A DNA stretch of 64,000 bases from Marinilabiliales bacterium. Lineage in GTDB: Bacteria; Bacteroidota; Bacteroidia; Bacteroidales; SZUA-534. Under the pieces are notes generated by a model that worked only from the letters and a program-made list of their open reading frames with translations, ran no database searches and was not told the DNA's origin. The stretch covers positions 37,878-101,877 of the forward strand of contig DOTG01000011.1 of NCBI GenBank assembly GCA_003512955.1, written 5' to 3'. Numbering within the stretch: the stretch's first letter is position 1; the number at the start of each line of letters is the position of its first letter. Below are positions 24,101-29,114 of the stretch, piece by piece. The position numbers were made by a program, and so were the translations under genes.

Positions 24101-25000
24101 TTTACCTGGACTATTACTAACGATGATTGTACTTCATCCGATAATATTGTTATTAATTATATTGTGATGCCAGTAGCCGATTTTGAACCATCAAGTACCA
24201 ATGGTTGCCCACCATTAAGTGTCAACTTTGTAAATACCACAATTGGGGGTATTGGGAGTTCCCCCTATACATGGGATTTTGGTGATGGTGAAACATCTAC
24301 CGAGCATAGCATTATTCATGAGTACGAGGAGCCAGGGGTTTATAACGCGGTCCTTACAGTAACAGCACCTTTGGGACTAACTGTTGTAAAAGATACGTTA
24401 ATCACCGTTTACGAAAACCCGGTGGCCGATTTTGATATAGCACCTAAGAAAATATATACTCCCGGCCAGCATATAAGCTGTTTTAATTATTCAAAGCGTG
24501 TTGTATCCAGTATATGGTATTTTGGCGATGGGACCAGTATAACCGAATACGCCCCAACTTACGATTATAAGGGCAAAGAAGCTGAAGAAGGGATTTACGA
24601 CATTGCCTTAACGGTAATCTCAGATAAAGGATGTACCGATTCTTTATTGTTACTTGATGCGGTAGAAGTAATCAAGAGCAGCGAATTTAAATTTCCTGAG
24701 GCATTTACGCCCAATCCTTTTGGGGGTTCAGGAGGTACGTATGATCCCGAAGATCGTTCCAACAATGTTTTTTATCCAATGGTGATAAATGGGGAATTGC
24801 TTGAATTTGAAATGCTTATTTACAACCGATCAGGTGTTTTAGTATTTAAAACCACGGATGTTGCTATCGGCTGGGATGGATATTATAAGCATAAACTATT
24901 ACCTCAGGATGTGTATGTGTTTATAGTAAGAGGCCGCTATAATAGTGGACAACCTTTCCAAGAAACAGGTAACGTTTTATTAATTATTAAAGACAATTAG
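6188..25000 (+). CDS. Giant multi-Ig adhesin with gliding-associated (T9SS type B) C-terminus
   Basis: A 6270-residue protein starting with a signal peptide (residues ~1-26, ending MLLGQA). Residues ~27-1740 are mixed beta-sandwich, PKD-like and SprB-like modules. Residues ~1745-4860 are about 35 tandem Ig-like domains of ~90 residues, each with QP...CEG, YQWYKxG and GxYxCxVTGTCG motifs. Residues ~4950-5995 are 13 repeats of ~80 residues (AGxDQxxC...GxGxWxxxSGxG...W...C...D). Two PKD domains (WDFGDGETS, WYFGDGTS) follow at ~5996-6160. The last ~105 residues (FTPNPFGG...LIYNRSGVLVF...GWDGYYK) are a gliding-associated type B sorting domain. It is likely T9SS-exported and surface-displayed. The gene is followed after one base by its PorP/SprF-like partner. 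Role in adhesion or gliding is inferred. Confidence 0.9.
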   Translation: MKIFKYMSRLIYLLVFLACSQMLLGQAITAPTDDSSYPFNTGLITLTATPASGTFSGTGVMDLGSGNGTFNTNQALGDYVITYSKVGGGAFTVTITVHIVAAGAVTFNPPTPVCLTYPVIDLTLYASPAGGSFSGTGVIGTDFDPSFAGLGTHTLTYTPLVGAPVNADITVEPQFTAILTAGGATTFCDGGNVNLSADPVDGDSYSWYQNGVLIATALGNSYTATASGNYYVDITRSNCTETSNTISVTVNPLPVNKVITATNYCAGAAAGTITVPLSELGVNYQIYTDPGNAIYKTAKIGTGADLTWTTVAAGSYKILATKGTCTLTTNIVTVVANPLPTFVPSVSADDATLCSGSSTQLHANAVSAAGISTYTWNNSATLDDEFLEDPVATPLNSTTYTVTVVDNNSCTSSQGVTVIVNPTPNVTISPVTSFTICEGNTISLRGESNPNAATWSWDGGVFSGVGNPPTDYVYAPASSTAVTLDVVDVNGCSGSATANVTVNKTPTANAGPDREMCDGIGTILDASASTSPLPSVITSYDWSNATSGVTTSVNPSSTTIYTVTVTNNLGCTDVSSVTVTFLSNPTMSLTSSNAPTHSICNGESIDLTANPILTPNGAITNYNWLPGGLSLQTVTVSPPNAVLGAAPATQIYIATITDTKGCKATGNITVTTFSQSPITIPIDGNQYCKNPPNIQLQATPVPTSGFGVGPNTAEWTSTTALFIENDDEFDPTAWTSAIYNINYRYTNGWGCSNDVDATVEILNYATPVVSFVQPLNGDVFCNDGSPAVEVLTSDGMGAEAYITRTLGGVTTDDGDGTGWFDATAEGIGNYTLTYNVVVGTTGTGCTAGASINITVGDPVTITPINDMCVGDADQPLALTPAGTGVGTWDITFNPDGVNPTTNVSYPDNSALAFLEANEAGEYSVDYISGGSCSNTTTTVVRVEALPVLDFDIGSFDSQDGGINFCNNIAPVGLVSTPFGGSFTSNPAGNVNPATFDPATTGPGTFTLTYTYTDGNGCVNSLTSNNVEVNAAPVVDITGLNAAYCNDEAAFTVTGDPTSGTLGFGTFIFPGAWTPGVEAIDNGDGTAEIDPLAINPTGTFNITYSVDDLNGCTGTITEPFAINPLPTVDFNGIPASGEICKNAVPITLTGSPTDANGVFTVIPGLTDNGDGTATFDPDVATVTVGIHTITYTYTNIATSCINTISKNIDVLDIPLQYSVIDPGGSDYCEGGVGVQLGVTNSQNTFTYRLIRNGTTTVQTTNSGADGAFTFPGTYTNGVYTVTAVHPTTGCEVDFLNSITVTEIPAIDDAGPIAGPIAICADGTTTYTYTVAAIGNAASYNWVLPANVTLVADGGNTIDVTFDPAFITGNITVNGADIANLVCPTGVSSSITVTRNLIPSVVGVPSISGYPLVCEGTTAVIYSILSTDFNDETTYEWEIAAGAATIPGAITGTSVSVDFPLLSVDGYIRVRGVNACGESNWVTLNITVQPAPDVRINTLINGSQNSCSGTSVTLTAIGAVSYVWNTGALVDNITISPTITTVYTVTGTDVDGCEASTTYTINVDPLPTAYNVTGGGTYCSGDPGLPINIFDTDLGVTYELYLNGLTTGLTLPGTGNLITFVNQTAPGIYTVIGTDDVTSCENTMTGSQTISISPTSVGGFVSGGTTICSGATSGALTLAGETGTIQGWQYSTVAVPGPGDWINIASIANPYTSGALIATTHFRAVVRSGVCPDAYSASTTVTVNDPILITSQPTDINTCLGSNVAFSVAATGTALTYQWYGPGAVLIPGETSSSLAINGVAAGDVGSYYCEVTNSCSATVPTVTVNLNLLTTTAITTDLPVPTISLCEGEDYNLNIGVQGDNLTYEWYKGGVLVSDGGVYSNATTANLTLTGVTATESDSYFVIVRGTCGDVTSASATIDVKQPVVFTTQPASQTVCSGSNHTFFVAVSGDVLATQWQVKDGFGVFNDILGETNLNYTTGTAGTYRCMVTTTDCGGPYYSAEVTLTVNPVTAITTQPVTPQNVCVNDNVSFTVVATGVGLTYQWYKNDALNPVAGATNATLNLTNVAVANAGSYFSIVTGTCGIPVTSTVSVLSIDVAPIISVHPQTKAVCAADNTNLSVSTSAGTNLTYEWYFDNGGGFVAVPASNSPILPLNAFNAAQEGDYYVDITNYCGTISSNMASVTLVNPFTLTDPTDQTVCEGNTATFTVAASEPGVTYQWRKGGVDISGAVSASYIINNVTTADEDAYSCEITNICNSLVTNSAQLTVVSNTITILSHPQDKTKCLGDIFNLNASASTTTGEVLTYQWYKAPAVALTTGTTLDFNPFAVGDDGTYYCEVTNGCATKQTNSAVVTEGVDAASVIADPTTVNECVDEDVTFTVGALQAGFTYQWSKDGVDLIDDSRVSGSISNVLSINNIQLSDDASYSCIVMGTCGTPATTAGAQLNVQAPPTITTGKNPIAATACVGSDATFSVEAEGTSLIYQWQKDGVDINIIANPTAATSTLQLTSVVVGDAGLYRCVVSNTSCVPINSSDAELTVLDDIVINSHPVSQEVCANSNTTFEFDITAPVGATYQWYKGLVALSNDARISGVSLPTLTINNAVTADNGSYWCDVISPCGNTQSNPALLTVRDPIAITQHPQSDVVCDLGTLALNVQSTGTVNTYQWYFDNGGGPVTVGTNSPTYNTVFAPALAGSYYCDLTNVCGTRTSDMAVITAGEATNVSISADVEQCVGTSTNFTVTPITGTNLNYQWYLGADALTDGVRISGSTTASLNINNLVTADAGIYKCFVTGACGDVQPDALLTVNQPITITTQPRDRAVCEGLPASFFVVASGTNPLYQWFDGFGPLAGETSSTLTLLAVDPTDAGQYYCEVTNFCGTVTTTMANLTVYEQVTVDVDPVPVDACQAQTVNFSITTSGTVVSYQWLKDGQPLSNGGSISGADAQTLVIANVALANAGQYSCEVYSGCNTQTSAQAQLNVSVPIVITQHPISTTRCGTPVNLTVFATGNNLTYQWFFDNGGGFASIPGANTSIYNANAAGDYRAEVSNGCGVTTTNIATITDGLDTDVTISGNLTQCEGTDAQFIITVISGTNLTYQWYKGSTLLADGGQINGSNTSTLTVSGIATANAGTYQSVVTGTCGTESDLYATLTVQENVDIQIQPVSTSVLEGNTATLKVIATGEIVSYKWRHNGTPINDVGNYSGTNTSTLTVSNAAPADVGTYSCLIVGTCIDVLSSSADLSVIATTVITQHPLDATKCEGETLALSVEPNSGYTYQWKRGNTSLVNDARISGATTSSLNISSVTVADQGAYTCIVGTEISQPAVVVVNPSITITENPIDVTKCEGDSHTFSVNATGNVTAYNWYRSDDPLTSISTLREYTINPLTPGDENEYFAIVSGTCGLLPVDRTSSIAELVVNVNPIITAQPAASPPVCQNGSISLEITAIGDDLTYLWYKDGAPITETNVLGKTTNRIDISNAQAANGGIYSCIVSSPCGSPITSNLSTLIVNPTTVINTHPIGRTKCEGDDVTFTVAAQGGNLTYDWTLDNVSLGLPSSPSLTITNLDKITHEGIYRCIVTGTCGTITTNPAVLTIKRLTTITTPAADATQTICQNSSITFTIAATGDDLAYQWTKNGDAISDGGNISGTQTSVLNISTAQLSDAGAYSCDVTGYCGSTQPSYLFNLVVNPLTAITLQPISRTTCEGSDVVFNVTATGSNLIYQWHNSLIGPIPLANSATLTLPSVSKAAHEGNYWCVVSGDCPLGSDISSNVAVLTINETTGIDVQPVIANPILCEGAATTITIEASGYNLSYQWKKDGAAITATNFEGVDTNVLEITNANVSDAGVYTCTLTGGCGSNLTSAGVTLSVNPTTILSTQPIGRDKCEGTDVTFTVFATGSNVAYQWYKGITPLANVGTVSGATSNQLSITNLTTGDAGSYTCQITADCGDITSEIALLNVYRNTSITVQPVIGNATLCEGESTTITISATGDNLVYLWKKNGQPIVDANITGIDADVLDISNATPDNAGDYTCTVTGSCGPLRTSNVVTLTVNPTTAITVNPLGADRCEGDQVTFSVTAVGSGITYTWYKNSATSPAIINETLASGAIITGATTNQLRITGLTPAESGSYICEVDGTCQDDLLTIPATLTVSGLVQIGTEPPSLTTLCQGSSADIEVVATGTILEYKWKKDNVYISDNGTISGTSTAILSISNALTTDAGFYSCEIVGTCNTTETQLAQVVVNPIPAITKQPLGGAICEGDNIQMFVEATGTNPLSYQWKLNNTDIPLATTSTLTINNIEPVDAGAYTVMVSGASCGNIISNTATVVVNPKISITVQPANAEVCEDNSAIFTLNATGTGSLSYIWKLDDVPLVNDGRITGVNTNQLTIALATPADMGIYKAELSSTCGIIESNSATLTVFDSTKITSHPQSQSVLLGLTANFNISAIGVNSTYQWQKDNVDIPGAQSSSFSIASVVSADAGVYRCIVTGNCGSVISNIAILTVNLPVTITGPQPIPPVCAGQSAQFSVVATGSIVSYQWKFNGGNLTNGSGISGATSPNLVISAVNLSHAGSYSCVVTGTNNIANSDVVTLTVNSLATITSQPLSQTLCNGNILVLEVGPNDPTLTYTWELDGAPLPADPRISGTSTSKLVITNISNTDAGSYRCTISNICVSEISNPAIVTIEPVVMITSEPENLTQCEGQTAFFSVVANVSNVSYKWYKNGNQISNGVNITGATTANLIINNLTTEDAGNYSCRIDDSCTYDNSAFAILTVIGRTIIQSQPVDMAVCNGDAGYFEVMAIPDGLTYQWQKNGVNIPADIAGYISGTHTNVLSILGVSQTDVGVYRCVITGGCNDEITNPSSLTVNEYPADAGAISGLQTVCQGSTNVFYVVPEIANAETYVWDVPYGATIVNGEGTRSIQVDYGNDALVDVITVYGQNSCGNGAISTPLPITVNPLPVAFAGIDNAVCGTSIQLSANQTTGGTWHIVNGDGVFENASLYNTSVNLLNKGINTFKWTVTQNGCTSSDEVIITNLLVEVNAGPDQVICSRNTQFEAQTPLSGASWRVFQGQGTIVTPSSPTSLVTGLNQDLNVFGWQVNNEGCISTDTVSITNNRPFAPEAGEDQIIAFQETDLNAMEPEDGTIGFWELLSGGGSFVDPTDPKTKIIDLMPGPNTIVWTVQRENCTLSDTVVVENILLEPANAGVDQTICTDVTTISAKVPNIGTGEWSVIIGAANFDNINSPTTKVTNLGHGENILRWTVRTSIIGVTWDEVSILNNKPTQADAGTDITLCTNQTNLAGNNSVYGIGVWTLLSGSGNIADTSDAESLITDLGSGSNILKWTINNNGCISDDFVSIINSTPTTADAGSDQVICFDSTSLFPNTPTYGVGSWSRISGAATFNGNIVTKLGPDQNVLRYTITQGTCKSFDDITITNNKPTTPAAGYDQKICVNSVVLDANPALQGTGEWTVQSGSGVFSDSSDSKAVVTDISGGLNIYRWTITKNGCSELDEVFVNNDFVLATAGSDIDLCENEYQLLASNPNPGIGTWNVVGSSGAVFSNPNDPNSLVTNLSNGANQLRWMVKNGNCVSSDIVVVGSYKPTDALAGENQSVCGKQTDLRANTPVYGEGLWILMSGIGIFDDETDPKTTIRNLGVGKNVLRWMITDHDCSSYDETIITSNLPVDVFGGNDQVVCSDTAVLSANPPTIGTGRWSIISGSGSFDDPSNYQTVVRFLGKGQNKLQWKVSSSDCHVPDTVIITSSIPTKAVAGADQILCADSTLMAANTPSVGAGEWIMVSGSAAIESINDPESKITSIGLGKTTLRWTISLDGCYSFDEVTLTNNQPSKPFAGYDVDICGDSVRLFAEPVEIGTGVWSLVSGDAVIVTPDSNQTQVNKIKFNENTFRWTVTNLNCTLHDDIVVTSNYEYVNAGEDRQVNTPDIQLIGNKPAQGIGRWEVSASPATIEDAGNFETMVRGLGSGANVFTWTITNDDCTSSDNIVINYIVMPVADFEPSSTNGCPPLSVNFVNTTIGGIGSSPYTWDFGDGETSTEHSIIHEYEEPGVYNAVLTVTAPLGLTVVKDTLITVYENPVADFDIAPKKIYTPGQHISCFNYSKRVVSSIWYFGDGTSITEYAPTYDYKGKEAEEGIYDIALTVISDKGCTDSLLLLDAVEVIKSSEFKFPEAFTPNPFGGSGGTYDPEDRSNNVFYPMVINGELLEFEMLIYNRSGVLVFKTTDVAIGWDGYYKHKLLPQDVYVFIVRGRYNSGQPFQETGNVLLIIKDN
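11412..20765 (+). repeat. Tandem array of ~35 Ig-like domain repeats inside the giant adhesin
   Basis: About 9.35 kb of coding repeats with a period near 270 bp. Recurring protein motifs are xxITxQPxxxxxCEGxxxxFxVxA, LTYQWYKxG, and AGxYxCxVTGTCG. The copies are clearly homologous but diverged at DNA level. Two units (near 15670 and 19450) lack the first Cys, reading VLEGNTA and VLLGLTA instead of CEG. Confidence 0.85.
21045..24175 (+). repeat. Tandem array of 13 repeats of ~80 residues in the giant adhesin
   Basis: Period about 240 bp. The consensus visible by eye is AGxDQxxCxxxxxLxAxxPxxGxGxWxxxSGxGxFxDPxxPxxxVxxLxxGxNxxxWTxxxxxCxxxDxVxIxNN. Units 3 and 13 lack the first Cys. The repeats lie between the Ig-like array and the PKD domains. 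Confidence 0.8.
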
Positions 25001-25001
25001 C

Positions 25002-25988
25002 ATGAAGTATCGGATCATTTTTGGACTATTAATGTTAATTGGATTTTTCCCTAAGGTGAAAGCTCAAGATGTACATTTTTCGCAATTTTATAGCAACCCG
25101 CTTTACCTGGCTCCTTCATTTGCCGGTAGTTCTCACTCAACACGCTTTGTTGGGGCTTTTCGGGATCAATGGCCCAAAATTCCGGGAACCTTCATTAACT
25201 ATTCATTCTCCGTTGACCATTATTTGCCAAAACTCCGGAGCGGTTTTGCATTATATGTGAACTCCGACAATGCGGGACAAGGTAAATTAGTAACAAATAA
25301 TATCTCGTTTTCTTATTCGTATAACATTAAGTTAACCCGTAAATTGTTTTTGCAACCTGGGTTGGCCGCATATTATTATAGTCGTAAGGTTGATTATTCA
25401 TCCATTAGTTTTTCCGATGAATATTTTTTGAATCAGTACGTGGGGGCTACCTCCGAAATCCTCCCTTTTGATAAAATACAACATTCCGATTTTGCTGTCT
25501 CCAGTTTGTTATACACCTACAATTATTGGTTGGGTTTTAATGTTGATCACCTAATGTCGTTATCGCCTGTATTGCGGAGCGATATTAAATACACCGATAT
25601 GCGGCTGTCGGTTTTTGGAGGGGTCAAAATCCCGGTAATCCATAAAACAAGGAACAGAAACAAAGAATACATCCATGCAGCTTTCAATTACCGACTGCAG
25701 TCGTCCATTCATCAATTAGATGTTGGAGCTTATTACAACAGGCATCCTTACATGATAGGTTTGTGGTATCGCGGTTTCCCTGCTATAAATGAGTATCCGA
25801 CCAGTTCGGCACTGGTTTATTTATTTGGCATGAAATACAAAGATTATATATTCAGCTATAGTTTCGATATGTCGTTGGGGAACCTTATTTCTCAGACCGG
25901 AGGCGGTCATGAAATTACCATAACTTATTTTGTCGTGCAATCAAATCGTCAAAAAAAATATAAAGCCATACCTTGTCCTGAAATGTAA
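25002..25988 (+). CDS. PorP/SprF family type IX secretion outer-membrane protein
   Basis: A 328-residue protein with a signal peptide (residues ~1-21, ending KVKAQ) followed by the family hallmark DVHFSQFYSNPLYLAPSFAGS and a barrel-like C-terminal part rich in alternating aromatic strands. Members of this family pair with giant T9SS substrates such as SprB and help deliver or anchor them. The start codon is one base after the adhesin stop codon, so the two are probably translationally coupled and made together. Assignment to the family is strong; its exact role with this adhesin is inferred from position. Confidence 0.9.
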   Translation: MKYRIIFGLLMLIGFFPKVKAQDVHFSQFYSNPLYLAPSFAGSSHSTRFVGAFRDQWPKIPGTFINYSFSVDHYLPKLRSGFALYVNSDNAGQGKLVTNNISFSYSYNIKLTRKLFLQPGLAAYYYSRKVDYSSISFSDEYFLNQYVGATSEILPFDKIQHSDFAVSSLLYTYNYWLGFNVDHLMSLSPVLRSDIKYTDMRLSVFGGVKIPVIHKTRNRNKEYIHAAFNYRLQSSIHQLDVGAYYNRHPYMIGLWYRGFPAINEYPTSSALVYLFGMKYKDYIFSYSFDMSLGNLISQTGGGHEITITYFVVQSNRQKKYKAIPCPEM

Positions 25989-26399
25989 ACGATATAACGG
26001 CATCTGTACTTTTTAATGGCTCAAAGTTGATTTAAGTGGTAATGCCCATTGTGGTAATAATGGTGCCAGAGAAACTACAAAACAGAAACCTGTATAATCC
26101 ATTTGTATTTGGCATAGAACTTAATCTTTTTTGGAGTTAAAATTAACCGGGAAGGAGTTCTTCTTTGTGTTTCTTGTGGACTTTGTGTCTTAGTGGTAAA
26201 ATCATTCAACCACAATGGCGCTTAGTTTCACTAAGAATTTTTTAATAGAATAGGCGATTTTTTTATGCTTTCAGATTGTAAGCGGCAATCTCTTTTTTGC
26301 TTACTGAAATTGCTGTTATTAAATATGTAGTTATCCTTCGGGCTTCTTTCGAATTTCCTTATAATTGCAGCAAAATTGAACGCGCGAAACGCTCAAATT
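25989..26399. other. Gene-free spacer with degenerate CTTTGTG repeats
   Basis: No credible coding frame. At 26160-26196 it contains a degenerate CTTTGTG/CTTGTGG direct repeat ending in CTTAGTGG, and CTTAGTG (26189-26195) is inversely repeated as CACTAAG (26229-26235). The 3' end carries TATAATTG (26360-26367) preceded by TTCG at 19-bp spacing, a near match to the Bacteroidota promoter and a weak candidate for the aminotransferase operon. No clear terminator was seen after the PorP/SprF gene. Confidence 0.5.
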
Positions 26400-26402
26400 A
26401 TG

Positions 26403-27719
26403 ATGAAAACACCAATCGACTTTCAGATAGTAAACCGTGCCATTCAGCAATCGAACATCCCCGATTTGGGGCTAGCCACCATCCGCGAAATTGTCAAAAT
26501 TGTAAATGTTATCGAAGCCGAATCGGGTGAAAAATTTATCCGCATGGAAATGGGAGTGCCAGGCCTGAAACCACCAGAGGTGGGAACCCAAGCCGAAATT
26601 GAAGCTTTAAAAAGCGGGGTTGCAGCCATCTATCCCATGCTCGATGGCATTCAACCTTTAAAGGACGAAACATCACGGTTTGTAAAGAACTTTATGAATA
26701 TTGATGTTAACCCGGTTGGATGTGTGCCCACCGTAGGTTCCATGCAAGGTGGTTATGCCACGTTTATGCTGGTATCGAACCTTGACCCTAAAAAAGATAC
26801 CGCCCTGTTCATCGACCCGGGTTTTTCGGTTCAGAAAACACAATTTAAAGTCATGGGGCATAAATTTGCCCAATTTGATGTTTACAACTACCGGGGGGCA
26901 AAATTGCGCAACAAATTAGAGGAATTTGCCAGCAAAGGAAATATCAATTCCATTATCTATTCAAACCCAAACAATCCTTCGTGGATTTGCTTTACCGAAG
27001 AGGAATTGCAGATTATCGGCGACATTGCCAATAAATACGATTTAATCGTGTTGGAAGATTTGGCCTATTTTGCCATGGATTTCCGGAACGACTTTTCAAA
27101 ACCGGGAGTTTTTCCCTATCAGCCAACTGTAGCTAATTATACCAATAATTATATATTACTCATTTCAAGTTCCAAAGCTTTTAGTTATGCCGGGCAACGC
27201 ATTGGTTTGTTGTGTATCTCCGATGCTCTGTATTGCCGCGAATATCCAAATCTGAAAGAACGTTTTGGCGTGGCATCATTGGGTTATGTATTGATTCAGA
27301 GGTTGATTTATGCCTTTAGCAGTGGGGTGTGCCATTCAACTCAATATGGAATGGCAGCCATGCTTAAAGCAGCTAACGAAGGTACCTTCAACTTTGTAGA
27401 AGAAGTTAAAGAATATGGCGAAAAAGCAGCTATTATGAAGCGCATCTTTACCGAGAATGGCTTTCAATTGGTATATGATAAAGATATTGACCGGGAACTG
27501 GCCGATGGATTTTATTTTACCATTTCATACCCGGGGATGCAAAGCGGCGAATTGATTAAAAAGCTACTTTATTACGGAATAAGTGCCATTGGTTTAATTA
27601 CCTGTGGAAGTGAACGTACCGAAGGATTGCGGGCTTGCGTGAGCCAGGTAAAACGGTCGCAGTTTCCCGATCTGGAAAAGCGGGTCAAACAATTCCATGC
27701 CGATTATTCGGTAGGTTAA
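26403..27719 (+). CDS. PLP-dependent aminotransferase, class I/II
   Basis: About 438 residues of fold type I aminotransferase. Visible motifs are YPMLDGIQPLKDE near the N-terminus, NPNNPSW (substrate/PLP loop), LEDLAYF (the Asp contacting the pyridine nitrogen) and SSSKAFSYAGQRIG, whose Lys (~258) should form the Schiff base. The frame extends up to a TTG at 26376, but ATGATG at 26400-26405 is the better start. It lies 51 bases before a ferredoxin subunit and in line with a 2-oxoacid:ferredoxin oxidoreductase, so it probably supplies or uses 2-oxoacids. The exact amino acid cannot be read from the sequence. Confidence 0.85.
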   Translation: MKTPIDFQIVNRAIQQSNIPDLGLATIREIVKIVNVIEAESGEKFIRMEMGVPGLKPPEVGTQAEIEALKSGVAAIYPMLDGIQPLKDETSRFVKNFMNIDVNPVGCVPTVGSMQGGYATFMLVSNLDPKKDTALFIDPGFSVQKTQFKVMGHKFAQFDVYNYRGAKLRNKLEEFASKGNINSIIYSNPNNPSWICFTEEELQIIGDIANKYDLIVLEDLAYFAMDFRNDFSKPGVFPYQPTVANYTNNYILLISSSKAFSYAGQRIGLLCISDALYCREYPNLKERFGVASLGYVLIQRLIYAFSSGVCHSTQYGMAAMLKAANEGTFNFVEEVKEYGEKAAIMKRIFTENGFQLVYDKDIDRELADGFYFTISYPGMQSGELIKKLLYYGISAIGLITCGSERTEGLRACVSQVKRSQFPDLEKRVKQFHADYSVG

Positions 27720-27770
27720 CCAATTTTTGTACATTTATTTTAACAACAATAATCTCTAAAACTAGATACT

Positions 27771-27995
27771 ATGGCAAAAGTGAGAGGAGCCATTGAGGTG
27801 GATAAAGAAAAGTGCAAAGGTTGCGGTGTTTGTGTCACAGCCTGCCCCACTCATGTTATTCAACTGGCCAAGCAAGTAAACGGAAAAGGATATAACTACG
27901 CCCACATGGAGAATCCCGAAGCGTGTATTGGTTGTGCCAATTGTGCATTGGTTTGTCCCGATAGTGTAATAGCAGTGTATAAGGTCAAAGTTTAG
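27771..27995 (+). CDS. 2-oxoacid:ferredoxin oxidoreductase delta subunit, 2x[4Fe-4S] ferredoxin
   Basis: A 74-residue protein with two full cluster-binding motifs: C15-C18-C21-C25 followed by Pro, and C52-C55-C58-C62 followed by Pro. Such small subunits pass electrons between the thiamine-dependent core and ferredoxin. It is first of four adjacent subunit genes (delta, alpha, beta, gamma), the usual order for four-subunit KOR/VOR enzymes in Bacteroidota. The 28-base gap to the alpha gene supports one operon. Confidence 0.9.
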   Translation: MAKVRGAIEVDKEKCKGCGVCVTACPTHVIQLAKQVNGKGYNYAHMENPEACIGCANCALVCPDSVIAVYKVKV

Positions 27996-28023
27996 TTTCA
28001 CGATATTAAAAAAAACAGATAGA

Positions 28024-29112
28024 ATGGGTGAGTTAAAATTGATGAAAGGAAACGAGGCAATTGCTGAAGCAGCCATCCATTGTGGCTGCGATGGTTACTT
28101 TGGTTACCCAATTACCCCTCAATCGGAAATAATGGAAACCCTGATGGTTGAAAAACCTTGGGAGACAACTGGGATGGTGGTGCTACAAGCTGAAAGCGAG
28201 GTAGCCTCCATCAACATGCTTTATGGCGGTGCCGCTTGCGGAAAAAAAGTGATGACCTCCTCTTCAAGTCCCGGTATCAGCCTGATGCTTGAAGGGATAT
28301 CCTATCTGGCTGGTGCCGAACTTCCTTGCCTTTTGGTGAATGTGGTCCGGGGCGGGCCCGGTTTGGGGACCATCCAACCATCGCAAGCCGATTATTACCA
28401 AACTACCAAAGGAGGCGGTCATGGCGATTATCAATTGATAGCATTAGCCCCGGCATCAGTTCAGGAAATGTACGATTTTGTGGATTTAGGCTTTGAACTG
28501 GCTTTTAAATACCGTAATCCCGCCATCATCCTTTCCGATGGTGTGATTGGTCAAATGATGGAGAAGGTAATTGTCAGCGATGTTAAACCCCGTTGGACTG
28601 ATGCCGAAATCCAAAAGATAAGCGGAAGCTGGGCCACCACCGGTAAAACAAAAGATAGGGCACGCCACATTGCTACCTCACTTGATCTGGAAGCCGAAAA
28701 ACAGGAAATCCATAACCATAAACTCCAGGCCAAATACCGCGAGATTGAAAACAAAGAGGTCCGTTTCGAAGAGTTCCAGACCAAGGATGCTGAATATCTT
28801 TTGGTAGCTTATGGCTCATCTGCCCGCATCTGCCAAAAAGCAGTTGAAATTTGCCGCAGCAAAGGTATTAAAGCTGGGTTGTTGCGCCCCATTACCGTGT
28901 GGCCTTACCCAACCAAACGCGTTGCCGAACTGGCTCATCAGGTGAAAGGGATGCTTTCGGTAGAAATGAGTGCCGGCCAGATGGTGACCGATGTGCGTTT
29001 GGCTGTTAGCGGAAAAGTGCCGGTGTCGCATTTTGGACGGTACGGTGGTGTAATTCCATCACCGGGTGAAGTAGTGGTTGCTCTTGAAAAATTTATCAAT
29101 GGAGGAAATTAA
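28024..29112 (+). CDS. vorB: 2-oxoacid:ferredoxin oxidoreductase alpha subunit (VorB/KorA-like)
   Basis: A 362-residue alpha subunit with YPITPQSEIME at residues ~28-38 (pyrimidine-binding domain), QAESEVASINMLYGGAACG, and a C-terminal transketolase-like domain. With the beta, gamma and delta subunits it would oxidatively decarboxylate a 2-oxoacid to acyl-CoA with reduction of ferredoxin, or run in reverse. Length and opening sequence resemble proteins annotated VorB (2-oxoisovalerate-specific), but 2-oxoglutarate specificity (KorA) cannot be excluded by eye. The stop codon is two bases before the beta start. Confidence 0.85.
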   Translation: MGELKLMKGNEAIAEAAIHCGCDGYFGYPITPQSEIMETLMVEKPWETTGMVVLQAESEVASINMLYGGAACGKKVMTSSSSPGISLMLEGISYLAGAELPCLLVNVVRGGPGLGTIQPSQADYYQTTKGGGHGDYQLIALAPASVQEMYDFVDLGFELAFKYRNPAIILSDGVIGQMMEKVIVSDVKPRWTDAEIQKISGSWATTGKTKDRARHIATSLDLEAEKQEIHNHKLQAKYREIENKEVRFEEFQTKDAEYLLVAYGSSARICQKAVEICRSKGIKAGLLRPITVWPYPTKRVAELAHQVKGMLSVEMSAGQMVTDVRLAVSGKVPVSHFGRYGGVIPSPGEVVVALEKFINGGN

Positions 29113-29114
29113 TT

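Noticed and set aside
26030..26400. Possible small gene in the spacer after PorP/SprF (77-codon frame at 26297)
   Set aside because: It overlaps the start of the aminotransferase gene in another frame and has no domain or start signal.
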